This document shows positions 34,616 to 44,139 of a DNA stretch of 64,000 nucleotides, one piece after another; position 1 is the stretch's first letter, and each line of letters opens with the position of its first letter. The notes under the pieces were generated by a model. That model had not been told where the DNA came from and ran no database searches. It saw only the letters and a list, made by a program, of their open reading frames with translations. The position numbers were made by a program, and so were the translations under genes. The DNA is from Pseudomonas brassicacearum (GTDB lineage: Bacteria; Pseudomonadota; Gammaproteobacteria; Pseudomonadales; Pseudomonadaceae): contig NZ_MOBK01000005.1 in assembly GCF_003732265.1 (NCBI RefSeq), positions 1-64,000 on the forward strand, in the 5' to 3' direction.

Positions 34616-36070
34616 ATGAGCCAAAATAAAACGCTTACCACCGCCAGTGGCGCTCCTGTCGCCGATAACCAGAATTCCCGTTCCGCCGGCCCTCGTGGCC
34701 CGCTGCTGCTCGACGACTTTCACCTGATCGAGAAGCTTGCCCACTTTAACCGCGAAAACATTCCGGAGCGCCGTGTACACGCCAAAGGTTCGGGTGCTTA
34801 CGGTACGTTCACCGTTACGCGTGACATCACCGAATACACCAGTGCCAAGCTGTTTGAGTCCGTCGGCAAGCAAACCCCGACTTTCCTACGGTTCTCCACC
34901 GTCGGCGGTGAGCGTGGTTCGGCTGATACCGAGCGCGATCCACGTGGTTTTGCCCTGAAGTTCTACACCGAAGAAGGTAACTGGGACATCGTCGGCAACA
35001 ACACGCCTGTGTTCTTCATTCGCGATCCTTTGAAATTCCCGGACTTCATCCACACGCAAAAACGCCTGCCGCAAAGCAACCTGAAAAGTGCGCAGATGAT
35101 GTGGGACTTCTGGTCGCATTCGCCCGAGGCGCTGCACCAGGTCACTATCCTGTTCTCGGATCGCGGCATTCCTGACGGCTACCGTCACATGCACGGCTTT
35201 GGCAGCCACACCTACAGCCTGATTAACGCCAGTGGCGAGCGGCACTGGGTGAAATGGCACTACAAAACCAAGCAAGGAATCAAAAACCTCGCCCCGGCAG
35301 AAGCAGCACGTCTGGCGGGTACCGATCCGGATTACGCCCAGCGTGATCTGTTCGGCGCTATCGAGCGTGGTGACTTCCCGAAATGGCGCGTGTGCGTACA
35401 AATCATGACCGAGGCTCAAGCGGCGGCGCACTACGAGAATCCGTTCGATGTGACCAAAACCTGGTCGCAGAAAGAGTTTCCCCTGATCGAAGTCGGCGAA
35501 CTGGAGCTCAACCGCAATCCGCTGAATTACTTTGCTGAAGTCGAGCAAGCGGCGTTCGGTCCGAGCAACATGGTGCCAGGTGTCGGTCTCTCGCCTGACC
35601 GCATGCTGCAAGGTCGCGTATTCGCTTACGCGGATGCTCACCGCTACCGCATCGGCACCAATCACCAGCAATTGCCGGTGAATGCGCCTCGCAGCCCGGT
35701 GAACAGCTACCAGCGTGATGGTTCGATGGCATTTGGCAGTAATGGCGGTGCGGCCCCCAACTATGAGCCGAACAGCTACGTTGAGGCGCCGAAGCAAGCA
35801 CCTCGCTATGCGGAGCCGCCCTTGGCACTGAGCGGTGCAGCTGATCGTTACGATCACCGCGAAGACACCGACTACTACAGCCACGCCGGTGCGTTGTTCC
35901 GTTTGATGAGCGACGAGCAGAAAGCGCTGCTGGTCAACAACATTGCCGGCGCAATGGCCGGGGTTTCCAGCGATGTGGTTGATCGTCAATTGCAGCATTT
36001 CTACAAAGCCGATCCGGCGTATGGAGAAGCAATCGCAATGCTGCTCAACGTACAGCTTAACGAAGTCTAA
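34616..36070 (+). CDS. katA: Haem catalase KatA (small-subunit, clade 3)
   Basis: 484 aa. Converts H2O2 to water and oxygen. Catalytic His55 sits in [12 protein letters not shown], the distal Asn near 128 in [12 protein letters not shown], and the proximal haem-ligand Tyr in [14 protein letters not shown]. No C-terminal flavodoxin-like domain, so small-subunit class with NADPH binding (family knowledge). No signal peptide is visible. Start follows GGAAAAG. The order rplQ-katA-bacterioferritin-uvrA is the Pseudomonas one, and pairing with an iron-storage gene suggests joint protection against Fenton chemistry. Confidence 0.95.
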   Translation: MSQNKTLTTASGAPVADNQNSRSAGPRGPLLLDDFHLIEKLAHFNRENIPERRVHAKGSGAYGTFTVTRDITEYTSAKLFESVGKQTPTFLRFSTVGGERGSADTERDPRGFALKFYTEEGNWDIVGNNTPVFFIRDPLKFPDFIHTQKRLPQSNLKSAQMMWDFWSHSPEALHQVTILFSDRGIPDGYRHMHGFGSHTYSLINASGERHWVKWHYKTKQGIKNLAPAEAARLAGTDPDYAQRDLFGAIERGDFPKWRVCVQIMTEAQAAAHYENPFDVTKTWSQKEFPLIEVGELELNRNPLNYFAEVEQAAFGPSNMVPGVGLSPDRMLQGRVFAYADAHRYRIGTNHQQLPVNAPRSPVNSYQRDGSMAFGSNGGAAPNYEPNSYVEAPKQAPRYAEPPLALSGAADRYDHREDTDYYSHAGALFRLMSDEQKALLVNNIAGAMAGVSSDVVDRQLQHFYKADPAYGEAIAMLLNVQLNEV

Positions 36071-36081
36071 ATGAGAAGCAG

Positions 36082-36108
36082 AACCGCCCTCGATTGGGCG
36101 GTTTTTGC
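36082..36108 (+). terminator. Terminator after katA
   Basis: AACCGCCC/GGGCGGTT stem (36082-36089 with 36096-36103) with a 6-nt loop and a T-run. The ferritin gene therefore probably has its own promoter. Confidence 0.85.
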
Positions 36109-36219
36109 GTTATTTAAACCACTTTTCTCAGAATATCTTCGCTTTTATCGCGCAAGCGGAGTGACCAATCAGTCTTCGTGGTTCAAACTACAGACTTTCA
36201 AGCAGGGAGATGTAGGGCG

Positions 36220-36684
36220 ATGCAAGGCCACCCAGACGTAATCGATTACCTCAACACGTTGCTGACCGGCGAACTGGCCGCGCGTGATCAATATTTCGTC
36301 CATTCGCGGATGTATGAGGACTGGGGTTTTACCAAGCTCTACGAACGTATCAACCACGAGATGGAAGAAGAAGCCGGGCACGCTGATGCCTTGATGCGCC
36401 GAATTCTGATGCTCGAAGGCACGCCGCGCATGCGTCCGGACGACCTTGATGTCGGCACCACCGTGCCGGACATGCTCGCCGCTGACCTGCGACTGGAATA
36501 CAAAGTCCGCGCCGCGCTCTGCAAGGGCATCAAGCTCTGCGAGCAGCACAAGGACTATGTCAGCCGTGAAATGTTGCGGGTTCAATTGCATGACACCGAA
36601 GAAGACCACACCTACTGGCTTGAAAAGCAGATGGGTCTGATCAAGTTGATCGGTCTCGAGAACTACCTGCAATCTCACGCCTGA
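36220..36684 (+). CDS. ftnA: Bacterial ferritin FtnA (annotated BfrA in many genomes), lacks haem ligand
   Basis: 154 aa iron-storage subunit of a 24-mer cage. Ferroxidase ligands Glu18, Glu51, His54, Glu94, Glu127 and His130 are all present. The residue that ligates haem in true bacterioferritins, Met52 (EMxH), is Ala here (EEAGH), so haem is not expected to bind at the dimer interface. This agrees with the reclassification of the P. aeruginosa BfrA as FtnA. ATG 36220 is taken as start, giving [12 protein letters not shown]; a longer in-frame start at 36178 adds 14 non-family residues. Confidence 0.9.
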   Translation: MQGHPDVIDYLNTLLTGELAARDQYFVHSRMYEDWGFTKLYERINHEMEEEAGHADALMRRILMLEGTPRMRPDDLDVGTTVPDMLAADLRLEYKVRAALCKGIKLCEQHKDYVSREMLRVQLHDTEEDHTYWLEKQMGLIKLIGLENYLQSHA

Positions 36685-36700
36685 TTGCACCGGATACAAA

Positions 36701-36739
36701 AAAGCCCCTGTCACCGACAAAGTGACAGGGGCTTTTTCA
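36701..36739. terminator. Bidirectional terminator between ftnA and uvrA
   Basis: Perfect 14-bp stem AAAGCCCCTGTCAC/GTGACAGGGGCTTT (36701-36714 with 36722-36735) flanked by A-run and T-run, serving the two converging genes. Confidence 0.93.
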
Positions 36740-36749
36740 TGGCCGTGAT

Positions 36750-39584
36750 TCAGGCCTTGTCGCGTGCCAACAGTGGCTTGAGGTAGAAGCCGGTATGAGA
36801 CTGCTTCATCTCCGACACTTCTTCCGGTGTGCCGACGGCAATGATCTGCCCGCCCTTGGAGCCGCCCTCTGGTCCAAGGTCCACCAACCAGTCCGCGGTC
36901 TTGATCACGTCCAGGTTGTGTTCGATTACCACCACCGTGTTGCCGTGGTCGCGAAGTCGATGCAATACATCAAGCAGTTGCTGAATATCCGCGAAGTGCA
37001 GGCCAGTCGTTGGCTCGTCGAGGATGTACAGGGTCTTGCCGGTATCGCGCTTGGACAGTTCGCGGGACAGTTTCACCCGTTGCGCCTCGCCACCGGACAG
37101 CGTGGTCGCCGATTGCCCCAGCTTGATGTACGACAAGCCCACATCCATCAACGTTTGAAGCTTGCGTGCCAGCGCCGGCACCGCGTCGAAGAATACCCGG
37201 GCTTCCTCGATGGTCATCTCGAGGGTTTCATGGATGCTCTTGCCCTTGTACTTGATCTCAAGAGTTTCGCGGTTGTAGCGCTTGCTCTTGCAGACGTCGC
37301 ACGGAACGTAGATGTCGGGCAGGAAGTGCATTTCCACCTTGATCAACCCGTCGCCCTGGCAGGCCTCGCAACGTCCGCCCTTTACGTTAAAGGAGAAACG
37401 TCCCGGGCCATAACCCCGTGAGCGAGATTCCGGCACGCCGGCGAACAGTTCGCGAATCGGTGTGAACAGCCCCGTGTAGGTGGCAGGGTTCGAGCGCGGC
37501 GTCCGGCCAATCGGGCTTTGGTCGATGTCGACGACCTTGTCCAGATGCTCCAGGCCCTTGATGCTGTCGTGTGCCGCAGCTTCAAGCGTCGTGGCGCCGT
37601 TGAGAGCCGTAGCGCTCAAGGGGAACAGCGTGTTGTTGATCAGCGTCGACTTGCCGGAACCGGACACACCGGTCACGCAGGTCAGCAGGCCGATCGGGAT
37701 GTCCAGGTCGACGTTGCGCAAGTTGTTGCCGCGAGCGCCCTTGAGGGACAACGACAGCTTCTTGTTACGCGGTGTGCGCTTGGCCGGAACGGCGATCTTC
37801 ACCCGACCCGACAAGTACTTGCCGGTCAACGAGTCAGGGTGAGCCATGACCTCGGCCGGTGTGCCTTCGGCGACGATATGCCCACCGTGTACGCCGGCAC
37901 CCGGGCCGATATCCACCACGTAGTCCGCCAGACGAATCGCGTCTTCGTCGTGCTCGACCACTATCACCGTATTGCCGATGTCGCGCAGGTGCTTGAGCGT
38001 GCCCAGCAGTCGGTCATTGTCCCGTTGGTGCAGACCAATCGACGGTTCGTCGAGGATGTACAGTACGCCCACAAGACCGGCGCCAATCTGGCTGGCCAGA
38101 CGAATCCGCTGCGCTTCACCGCCGGACAGGGTGTCGGCACTGCGATCCAGCGACAGGTAATCGAGCCCCACGTTGACCAGGAACTGCAGGCGCTCGCGGA
38201 TTTCCTTGAGAATCTTGTCGGCGATCTCGCCACGACGGCCCGTCAGCTTCAACACACCGAAGTATTCACAGGCGTCGCCAATCGGCAGATTGGTCACGGC
38301 TGGCAGGGTTTTCTCGCCCACCCAGACATGCCGCGCCTCACGACGCAGGCGGGTGCCACGGCAATCCGGGCAAGGCTGGGTGCTGAGGAACTTGGCCAGC
38401 TCTTCACGCACCGAAGCGGATTCGGTTTCGCGGTAGCGGCGTTCAAGGTTCGGCACGATGCCTTCGAACGGGTGCGAGCGTTTGACGATGTCGCCACGGT
38501 CGTTCAGGTATTTGAAATCGACGTTCTGCGAGCCGCTGCCGTGCAGGATGAACTTCTGCTGATCGGCCGGCAGTTCGTTGAACGGCACTTCCAGGCTGAA
38601 TTTGTAGTGAGACGCCAACGACCCGAGCATCTGGAAGTAATAGACGTTGCGCCGGTCCCAGCCGCGAATCGCGCCTTCGGCCAGTGTCAGCTCGCCATTG
38701 ACCAGGCGCTTGATGTCGAAAAACTGCTTCACGCCCAGGCCATCGCAGGTCGGGCAGGCGCCGGCCGGGTTGTTGAAGGAGAACAGCTTGGGTTCCAGCT
38801 CGCTGATGGCATGGCCGCAGATCGGGCAGGCGAAGCGGGCGGAGAAGATCATCTCTTCTCCCGGCTCGTCGTCCATCGGCGCAACTAATGCAATGCCGTC
38901 CGCCAGCTTCAGCGCGGTCTCGAACGATTCGGCCAGACGCTGTTGCAGATCGGCGCGAACCTTGAAACGGTCGACCACAACATCGATCGAGTGCTTCTTC
39001 TGTTTATCCAGTTTCGGCAACTCGTCCAGCTCGCAGAGCCGGCCATTGACCCGGGCCCGCACAAAACCTTGTGCGCGCAACTCTTCAAACACCGACAGAT
39101 GTTCGCCTTTACGCTCGCGGATCACCGGCGCCAGCAGCATCAGTTTGCTGCCTTCCGGTTGGGCAAGGACCAGGTCGACCATCTGGCTGACGGTCTGTGC
39201 TTCCAGCGGAATGTCGTGATCCGGGCAGCGCGGAATACCCACACGTGCATAGAGCAGGCGCAGGTAATCGTAGATTTCGGTGATGGTGCCGACCGTCGAA
39301 CGCGGGTTGTGCGAAGTCGACTTCTGTTCGATGGAAATGGCTGGCGACAAACCTTCGATGGTGTCGACGTCAGGTTTTTCCATCATCGACAGAAACTGCC
39401 GGGCATAGGCCGACAGCGATTCGACGTAGCGACGCTGGCCTTCGGCGTACAGCGTGTCGAATGCCAGGGACGATTTGCCCGACCCGGACAGGCCGGTGAT
39501 GACGATCAGCTTGTCCCGTGGCAGGGTCAGGTCGATGTTCTTCAGGTTGTGGGTCCGGGCCCCACGAATCAGGATCTTGTCCAA
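36750..39584 (-). CDS. uvrA: Excinuclease ABC subunit A
   Basis: 944 aa damage-recognition ATPase of nucleotide excision repair. Two ABC ATPase halves: Walker [10 protein letters not shown] (31-39) and [10 protein letters not shown] in the second half, signatures LSGGEAQRI and LSGGEAQRV, and zinc-binding CXXC sets (CPICGH...CPTCDG and CEACQGDG...CDVCKSK). Translation is set at TTG (39584): it gives [16 protein letters not shown] as in the family, with GAGG 7 nt upstream; a longer frame begins at 39656 without family support. A degenerate LexA-box-like sequence lies 49 nt upstream. Divergent from the MFS-ssb unit. Confidence 0.97.
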   Translation of the reverse strand: MDKILIRGARTHNLKNIDLTLPRDKLIVITGLSGSGKSSLAFDTLYAEGQRRYVESLSAYARQFLSMMEKPDVDTIEGLSPAISIEQKSTSHNPRSTVGTITEIYDYLRLLYARVGIPRCPDHDIPLEAQTVSQMVDLVLAQPEGSKLMLLAPVIRERKGEHLSVFEELRAQGFVRARVNGRLCELDELPKLDKQKKHSIDVVVDRFKVRADLQQRLAESFETALKLADGIALVAPMDDEPGEEMIFSARFACPICGHAISELEPKLFSFNNPAGACPTCDGLGVKQFFDIKRLVNGELTLAEGAIRGWDRRNVYYFQMLGSLASHYKFSLEVPFNELPADQQKFILHGSGSQNVDFKYLNDRGDIVKRSHPFEGIVPNLERRYRETESASVREELAKFLSTQPCPDCRGTRLRREARHVWVGEKTLPAVTNLPIGDACEYFGVLKLTGRRGEIADKILKEIRERLQFLVNVGLDYLSLDRSADTLSGGEAQRIRLASQIGAGLVGVLYILDEPSIGLHQRDNDRLLGTLKHLRDIGNTVIVVEHDEDAIRLADYVVDIGPGAGVHGGHIVAEGTPAEVMAHPDSLTGKYLSGRVKIAVPAKRTPRNKKLSLSLKGARGNNLRNVDLDIPIGLLTCVTGVSGSGKSTLINNTLFPLSATALNGATTLEAAAHDSIKGLEHLDKVVDIDQSPIGRTPRSNPATYTGLFTPIRELFAGVPESRSRGYGPGRFSFNVKGGRCEACQGDGLIKVEMHFLPDIYVPCDVCKSKRYNRETLEIKYKGKSIHETLEMTIEEARVFFDAVPALARKLQTLMDVGLSYIKLGQSATTLSGGEAQRVKLSRELSKRDTGKTLYILDEPTTGLHFADIQQLLDVLHRLRDHGNTVVVIEHNLDVIKTADWLVDLGPEGGSKGGQIIAVGTPEEVSEMKQSHTGFYLKPLLARDKA

Positions 39585-39632
39585 AGTGGCCTCGCTTGGC
39601 GGGCGTCGAAAACGTAGGAGTATACGGCCAAA

Positions 39633-39652
39633 TACTGGATGGATGCACACTA
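39633..39652. promoter_or_regulatory. Degenerate LexA-box-like sequence before uvrA
   Basis: TACTGG...CACTA matches the 20-bp E. coli LexA consensus at 14 positions by my count, but one half-site has CAC in place of the essential CAG. It is probably non-functional or weak. Confidence 0.3.
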
Positions 39653-39775
39653 TCAAACGAGCGGGTTGATGTCTTACATGAAGAGTCTGTCAGCGGAGCG
39701 CGTCAAAGCGTCGCGATATACCCTGTCAATCGATGGGACTGGTAGAATCGCCGCCGGTTCACATGAGGTTTTTCC

Positions 39776-41173
39776 ATGCACGATCCCCACAGCGAACGCA
39801 TGAGTGGCAGCGAGACCCGCGCAGCAAGCGGTCTGGCCCTGGTGTTCGCCTTCCGTATGCTTGGCATGTTCATGGTGTTGCCGGTTCTGGCGACCTATGG
39901 GATGGATCTGGCAGGCGCGACACCGGCCCTCATCGGGCTGGCGATCGGCGCTTACGGCCTGACCCAGGCGATCTTCCAGATTCCTTTCGGTTTCATTTCC
40001 GACCGCATCGGTCGTCGTCCGGTAATTTACCTGGGGCTGATCGTCTTCGCGCTCGGCAGCGTGCTGGCGGCCAATGCCGATTCGATCTGGGGCGTTATCG
40101 CCGGACGAATCCTGCAGGGCGCCGGGGCGATTTCCGCCGCCGTCATGGCCTTGCTGTCAGACCTGACCCGCGAGCAGCATCGGACCAAAGCCATGGCCAT
40201 GATCGGCATGACGATCGGTCTGTCGTTCGCTGTCGCCATGGTCGTAGGACCGTTGCTGACCCGTGCCTTCGGCCTGTCCGGATTGTTCCTTGCCACCGGC
40301 GGCATGGCGCTGTTCGGTATCGTGATCGTGATGTTCATGGTGCCGAAATCCACCGGGCCGTTGCAGCACCGCGAGTCCGGTGTCGCGCGTCAGGCGCTGA
40401 TCCCGACGCTCAAGCATCCGGACCTGCTGCGCCTGGACCTCGGCATTTTTGTGTTGCACGCGATGTTGATGTCGAGCTTCGTCGCCTTGCCCCTGGCGCT
40501 GGTTGAAAAAGCCGGCCTGCCTAAAGAACAGCACTGGTGGGTCTACCTCACCGCGCTGCTGATCTCCTTCTTCGCCATGATCCCGTTCATTATCTACGGC
40601 GAGAAGAAACGCAAAATGAAACGAGTTTTATTGGGCGCGGTGCTGACGCTGATGCTCACTGAGCTATTCTTCTGGCAGTTCGGCGATAGCTTGCGGGCTC
40701 TGGTGATCGGGACGGTGGTGTTTTTCACCGCGTTCAATCTGCTGGAAGCCTCGTTGCCTTCGCTGATCAGCAAGGTTTCACCAGCAGGCGGCAAGGGCAC
40801 GGCAATGGGGGTTTATTCCACCAGCCAGTTCCTCGGTTCGGCGCTCGGCGGTATTCTCGGCGGCTGGATGTTCCAGCATGGCGGTCTGTCGGTTGTGTTC
40901 CTGGGATGCGCAGGCCTGGCTGCACTTTGGCTGGCCTTTGCTGTTACCATGCGCGAACCTCCCTACGTGACGAGTCTGCGCTTGCCGCTATCGCCCGAGG
41001 CGATCCGCGAAGCGGGTCTGGTTGAGCGCCTGAAGGCCGTCGTAGGGGTAACAGATGCAGTGATCGTCGCAGACGAAGCGGCGATTTACATCAAATTGGA
41101 CACAGAACTATTGGATCGCACCACCCTCGAGCGCCTGGTGAACAACCCGCCCGAGGCAGCGTGCGTAGCCTAG
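39776..41173 (+). CDS. MFS transporter, YajR-like, with C-terminal ferredoxin-like domain
   Basis: 465 aa. Twelve membrane helices, with motif A between TM2 and TM3 (GFISDRIGRRPVIYLG) typical of proton-coupled drug/metabolite exporters. After the last helix (~residue 390) there is a soluble ~68-residue tail (LPLSPEAIREAGLVERLKAV ... GVTDAVIVADEAAIYIKLDT) with a beta-alpha-beta-beta-alpha-beta pattern, as in the YAM domain of E. coli YajR. Substrate unknown. ssb begins 9 nt after the stop. An upstream TAGAAT (39743-39748) may be the -10, but no good -35 is seen. Confidence 0.85.
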   Translation: MHDPHSERMSGSETRAASGLALVFAFRMLGMFMVLPVLATYGMDLAGATPALIGLAIGAYGLTQAIFQIPFGFISDRIGRRPVIYLGLIVFALGSVLAANADSIWGVIAGRILQGAGAISAAVMALLSDLTREQHRTKAMAMIGMTIGLSFAVAMVVGPLLTRAFGLSGLFLATGGMALFGIVIVMFMVPKSTGPLQHRESGVARQALIPTLKHPDLLRLDLGIFVLHAMLMSSFVALPLALVEKAGLPKEQHWWVYLTALLISFFAMIPFIIYGEKKRKMKRVLLGAVLTLMLTELFFWQFGDSLRALVIGTVVFFTAFNLLEASLPSLISKVSPAGGKGTAMGVYSTSQFLGSALGGILGGWMFQHGGLSVVFLGCAGLAALWLAFAVTMREPPYVTSLRLPLSPEAIREAGLVERLKAVVGVTDAVIVADEAAIYIKLDTELLDRTTLERLVNNPPEAACVA

Positions 41174-41182
41174 GAGAACGTT

Positions 41183-41710
41183 ATGGCCCGTGGGGTTAAC
41201 AAAGTCATATTGGTCGGCACTTGCGGCCAGGATCCCGAAGTTCGCTACTTGCCTAACGGTAACGCCGTGACCAACCTGAGTCTGGCGACCAGCGAACAAT
41301 GGACCGACAAGCAAACCGGTCAGAAGGTCGAGAAGACCGAATGGCACCGTGTGTCGATGTTCGGCAAGGTTGCGGAAATCGCCGGCGAATACCTGCGCAA
41401 AGGTTCGCAGGTGTACATCGAAGGCAAGCTGCAGACCCGCGAGTGGGAAAAAGACGGTATCAAGCGTTACACCACTGAAATCGTGGTCGACATGCAAGGC
41501 ACCATGCAACTGCTGGGCGGCCGTCCACAACAGGGCGACCAACAAGGCGGGGGCAACAACTACCAGCAGTCCGCTCCGGCTCCACGCCAGCAGGCTCCGC
41601 GTCCGCAGCAGTCGTCGGCACCGCAACAGTCGCGTCCGGCTCCACAGCAGCAGGCCGCGCCTCAGCCAGCTCCGGATTTCGACAGCTTTGACGACGATAT
41701 CCCGTTCTAA
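41183..41710 (+). CDS. ssb: Single-stranded DNA-binding protein
   Basis: 175 aa. N-terminal OB fold ([20 protein letters not shown], ~1-110), a Gln/Pro/Ala-rich disordered linker (~113-162) and the acidic tip FDDDIPF that docks repair and replication partners. Start ATG follows AGGAGAACGTT. It is apparently co-transcribed with the MFS gene; E. coli instead has ssb directly divergent from uvrA, so the MFS gene is inserted between them here. Confidence 0.97.
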   Translation: MARGVNKVILVGTCGQDPEVRYLPNGNAVTNLSLATSEQWTDKQTGQKVEKTEWHRVSMFGKVAEIAGEYLRKGSQVYIEGKLQTREWEKDGIKRYTTEIVVDMQGTMQLLGGRPQQGDQQGGGNNYQQSAPAPRQQAPRPQQSSAPQQSRPAPQQQAAPQPAPDFDSFDDDIPF

Positions 41711-41733
41711 AAAGCGGCGATCCAGTCAGTAAC

Positions 41734-41768
41734 AAAAAAAAGCGAAGCCATCAGGCTTCGCTTTTTTT
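41734..41768. terminator. Bidirectional terminator between ssb and the OsmC-YcaO gene
   Basis: 15-bp stem AAAAAAAGCGAAGCC/GGCTTCGCTTTTTTT (41734-41748 with 41754-41768), loop ATCAG, T-runs on both strands. Confidence 0.93.
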
Positions 41769-41778
41769 GTGGGCGTTA

Positions 41779-43983
41779 TTAACGGGATGAAGCGGTGACG
41801 TTGGCCCGTGCCGAGTGCAGTTTCTTGTAGCTGTCGATCAACCGCAGGTGCCGGTCGAGCCCCTCCAGTTTCATGCTGGTCGGCGTCAAGCCATGGAAGC
41901 GCACGCTGCCGTCTACCGAGCCGATGGCGGCGTCGGTGCGTTCGTTGCCAAACATCCGGCGGAAATTGGCCTCGTAGTCTTCCAGTTCCAGGTCTTCGTC
42001 CAGCTTCATCTCCAGCACCACATTGACCGCCTGGTAGAACAAACCACGCTCAACCGTGTTGTCGTTGTACTGCAGGAACATTTCTACCGCCTCTTTTGCC
42101 TCTTCATATTGCTGCAAGGCGAGATAGATCAGCAGCTTCAGCTCCAGGATCGTCAGCTGGCCCCACGCCGTGTTGTCGTCGAACTCGATGCCGATCAAGG
42201 AGGTGATGTCGGTGTAGTCGTCCAGCTCACTTTCCACCAGACGCTCAACCAGCGATCGCAGTTCTTCTTCGTCCAGACGATGCAGGTTGAGGATATCTGC
42301 GCGGAAGAACAGCGCCTTGTTGGTGTTATCCCAGATCAGATCGTCCGCCGGATAGATTTCCGAATAGTCCGGTACGAGGATGCGGCATGCCGTGGCGCCG
42401 ATATGCTCGTAGACCGCCATGTACACTTCTTTTCCCATGCCTTTGAGGATGCCGAACAAGGTCGCGGCTTCCTCGGCATTCGAGTTTTCACCCTGGCCGG
42501 AGAAGTCCCACTCGACGAATTCGTAATCCGACCTGGAGCTGAAGAAGCGCCACGACACCACGCCGCTGGAGTCGATGAAGTGCTCGACGAAGTTATTCGG
42601 CTCGGTCACAGCATGCCCTTCAAACGTCGGTTGCGGCAGGTCGTTGAGGCCTTCGAAACTGCGGCCCTGCAACAATTCGGTGAGGCTGCGTTCCAGCGCC
42701 ACTTCCAGGCTCGGGTGTGCGCCGAATGAGGCGAACACACCGCCGGTGCGCGGGTTCATCAGCGTGACGCACATCACCGGGAATTCACCGCCCAGGGACG
42801 CATCCTTCACCAGCACCGGGAACCCTTGCTCTTCCAGTGCCTGAATACCGGCGAGTATGCCGGGGTACTTCGCCAGCACGTCGGCCGGGACATCCGGCAG
42901 GGCAAATTCGCCTTCGATGATTTCGCGTTTGACCGCGCGCTCGAAGATCTCCGACAGGCACTGAACCTGGGCTTCGGCCAGCGTGTTACCGGCGCTCATG
43001 CCGTTGCTCAGGAACAGGTTTTCAATCAGGTTGGACGGGAAATACACCACCTCGCCGTCGGACTGGCGCACGTACGGCAGCGAGCAGATGCCGCGTTCTT
43101 CATTGCCCGAGTTGGTGTCGATCAGGTGGGAACCGCGCAGTTCGCCGTCGCGGTTGTAAATCTTCAGGCAGTACGCGTCGAGGATTTCGGCCGGCAGTTC
43201 ATCTTTACGGCCAGGCTTGAACCAGCGCTCGTCCGGGTAATGCACAAACGGCGCGTTGGCGATGTCTTCGCCCCAGAACTGGTCGTTGTAGAAGAAGTTG
43301 CAGTTCAGGCGCTCGATAAACTCGCCCAGCGCCGACGCCAACGCGCTTTCTTTGGTGGCGCCTTTGCCATTGGTGAAACACATCGGCGAGTGCGCATCGC
43401 GGATGTGCAGCGACCACACGTTGGGCACGATATTGCGCCACGAAGCGATTTCAATCTTCATGCCCAGGTCCGCCAGAATGGCCGACATGTTGGCGATGGT
43501 CTGCTCCAGCGGCAGATCCTTGCCCGCGATATAGGTGTGCGCCTCGGAACTGGAGGCCGGCATCAACAACGCCTGGGCATCGGCGTCGAGGTTGTCGACT
43601 TCTTCGATCACAAACTCAGGACCGGCCTGCACCACTTTTTTCACGGTGCAACGGTCGATGGAGCGCAGGATGCCCTGGCGGTCCTTGTCGGAAATGTCCG
43701 CCGGCAACTCGACCTGGATCTTGAAAATCTGGTTGTAGCGGTTTTCCGGGTCAACAATGTTGTTCTGCGACAGGCGGATGTTTTCGGTGGGAATGCTGCG
43801 AGTGTCGCAGTACAACTTCACGAAATAGGCCGCACACAACGCCGACGAAGCCAGGAAGTAGTCGAACGGACCCGGTGCCGAGCCATCGCCCTTGTAGCGG
43901 ATAGGTTGATCGGCGACCACGGTGAAGTCATCGAACTTTGCTTCAAGCCGAAGGTTGTCGAGAAAGTTGACCTTGATTTCCAT
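41779..43983 (-). CDS. OsmC-YcaO fusion protein
   Basis: 734 aa. Residues ~1-138 are an OsmC/Ohr-type domain with both peroxidatic-type cysteines (Cys50 in SSALCAAYF and a Cys near 110 in IDRCTVKK). Residues ~165-560 are a YcaO domain (ATP-dependent amide-backbone or sulfur-transfer chemistry; E. coli YcaO is implicated in RimO methylthiolation of S12). The C-terminal ~130 residues (LLIYLALQQYEEAKEAVEMF) look helical and TPR-like, as in E. coli YcaO. The C-terminus lacks the Pro-rich PxPxP ending of azoline cyclases. Not next to a precursor peptide gene. It could act as a redox-linked YcaO; the exact substrate is unknown. Confidence 0.85.
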   Translation of the reverse strand: MEIKVNFLDNLRLEAKFDDFTVVADQPIRYKGDGSAPGPFDYFLASSALCAAYFVKLYCDTRSIPTENIRLSQNNIVDPENRYNQIFKIQVELPADISDKDRQGILRSIDRCTVKKVVQAGPEFVIEEVDNLDADAQALLMPASSSEAHTYIAGKDLPLEQTIANMSAILADLGMKIEIASWRNIVPNVWSLHIRDAHSPMCFTNGKGATKESALASALGEFIERLNCNFFYNDQFWGEDIANAPFVHYPDERWFKPGRKDELPAEILDAYCLKIYNRDGELRGSHLIDTNSGNEERGICSLPYVRQSDGEVVYFPSNLIENLFLSNGMSAGNTLAEAQVQCLSEIFERAVKREIIEGEFALPDVPADVLAKYPGILAGIQALEEQGFPVLVKDASLGGEFPVMCVTLMNPRTGGVFASFGAHPSLEVALERSLTELLQGRSFEGLNDLPQPTFEGHAVTEPNNFVEHFIDSSGVVSWRFFSSRSDYEFVEWDFSGQGENSNAEEAATLFGILKGMGKEVYMAVYEHIGATACRILVPDYSEIYPADDLIWDNTNKALFFRADILNLHRLDEEELRSLVERLVESELDDYTDITSLIGIEFDDNTAWGQLTILELKLLIYLALQQYEEAKEAVEMFLQYNDNTVERGLFYQAVNVVLEMKLDEDLELEDYEANFRRMFGNERTDAAIGSVDGSVRFHGLTPTSMKLEGLDRHLRLIDSYKKLHSARANVTASSR

Positions 43984-44095
43984 GGGGGATTACCAGAATA
44001 ACGGGCTAGACGAATTGGCCGCCATTATCCGGCTTTTCAGGCGTATGTCTTGTCGTTGTCGGATCCTGAGTCTGGTTTACGCCTGTTTCAACCTC

Positions 44096-44120
44096 ACGCC
44101 CGATACACGGTATCGGGCGT
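44096..44120. other. Perfect hairpin downstream of the yjf-type operon
   Basis: 10-bp inverted repeat ACGCCCGATA/TATCGGGCGT (44096-44105 with 44111-44120), 5-nt loop, no clear T-run on either strand. Possibly the 3' end of the leftward operon; it also precedes the OsmC-YcaO gene by ~110 nt. Confidence 0.45.
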
Positions 44121-44139
44121 TATATGAGCGATTTGCTCC

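Noticed and set aside
37518..38888. 456-codon frame opposite uvrA
   Set aside because: Codon-bias shadow of uvrA; no family features and no start signals.
39720..39748. Full sigma70 promoter for the YajR-like gene
   Set aside because: TAGAAT is present at 39743-39748, but no acceptable -35 lies 16-18 nt upstream.
41779..43983. YcaO gene as part of a peptide natural-product (azole/thioamide) cluster
   Set aside because: No precursor peptide, dehydrogenase or TfuA partner is adjacent, and the Pro-rich C-terminus of cyclodehydratases is absent.
42826..44001. 391-codon frame opposite the OsmC-YcaO gene
   Set aside because: Composition is that of an antisense shadow; the fusion protein on the other strand has clear domains.
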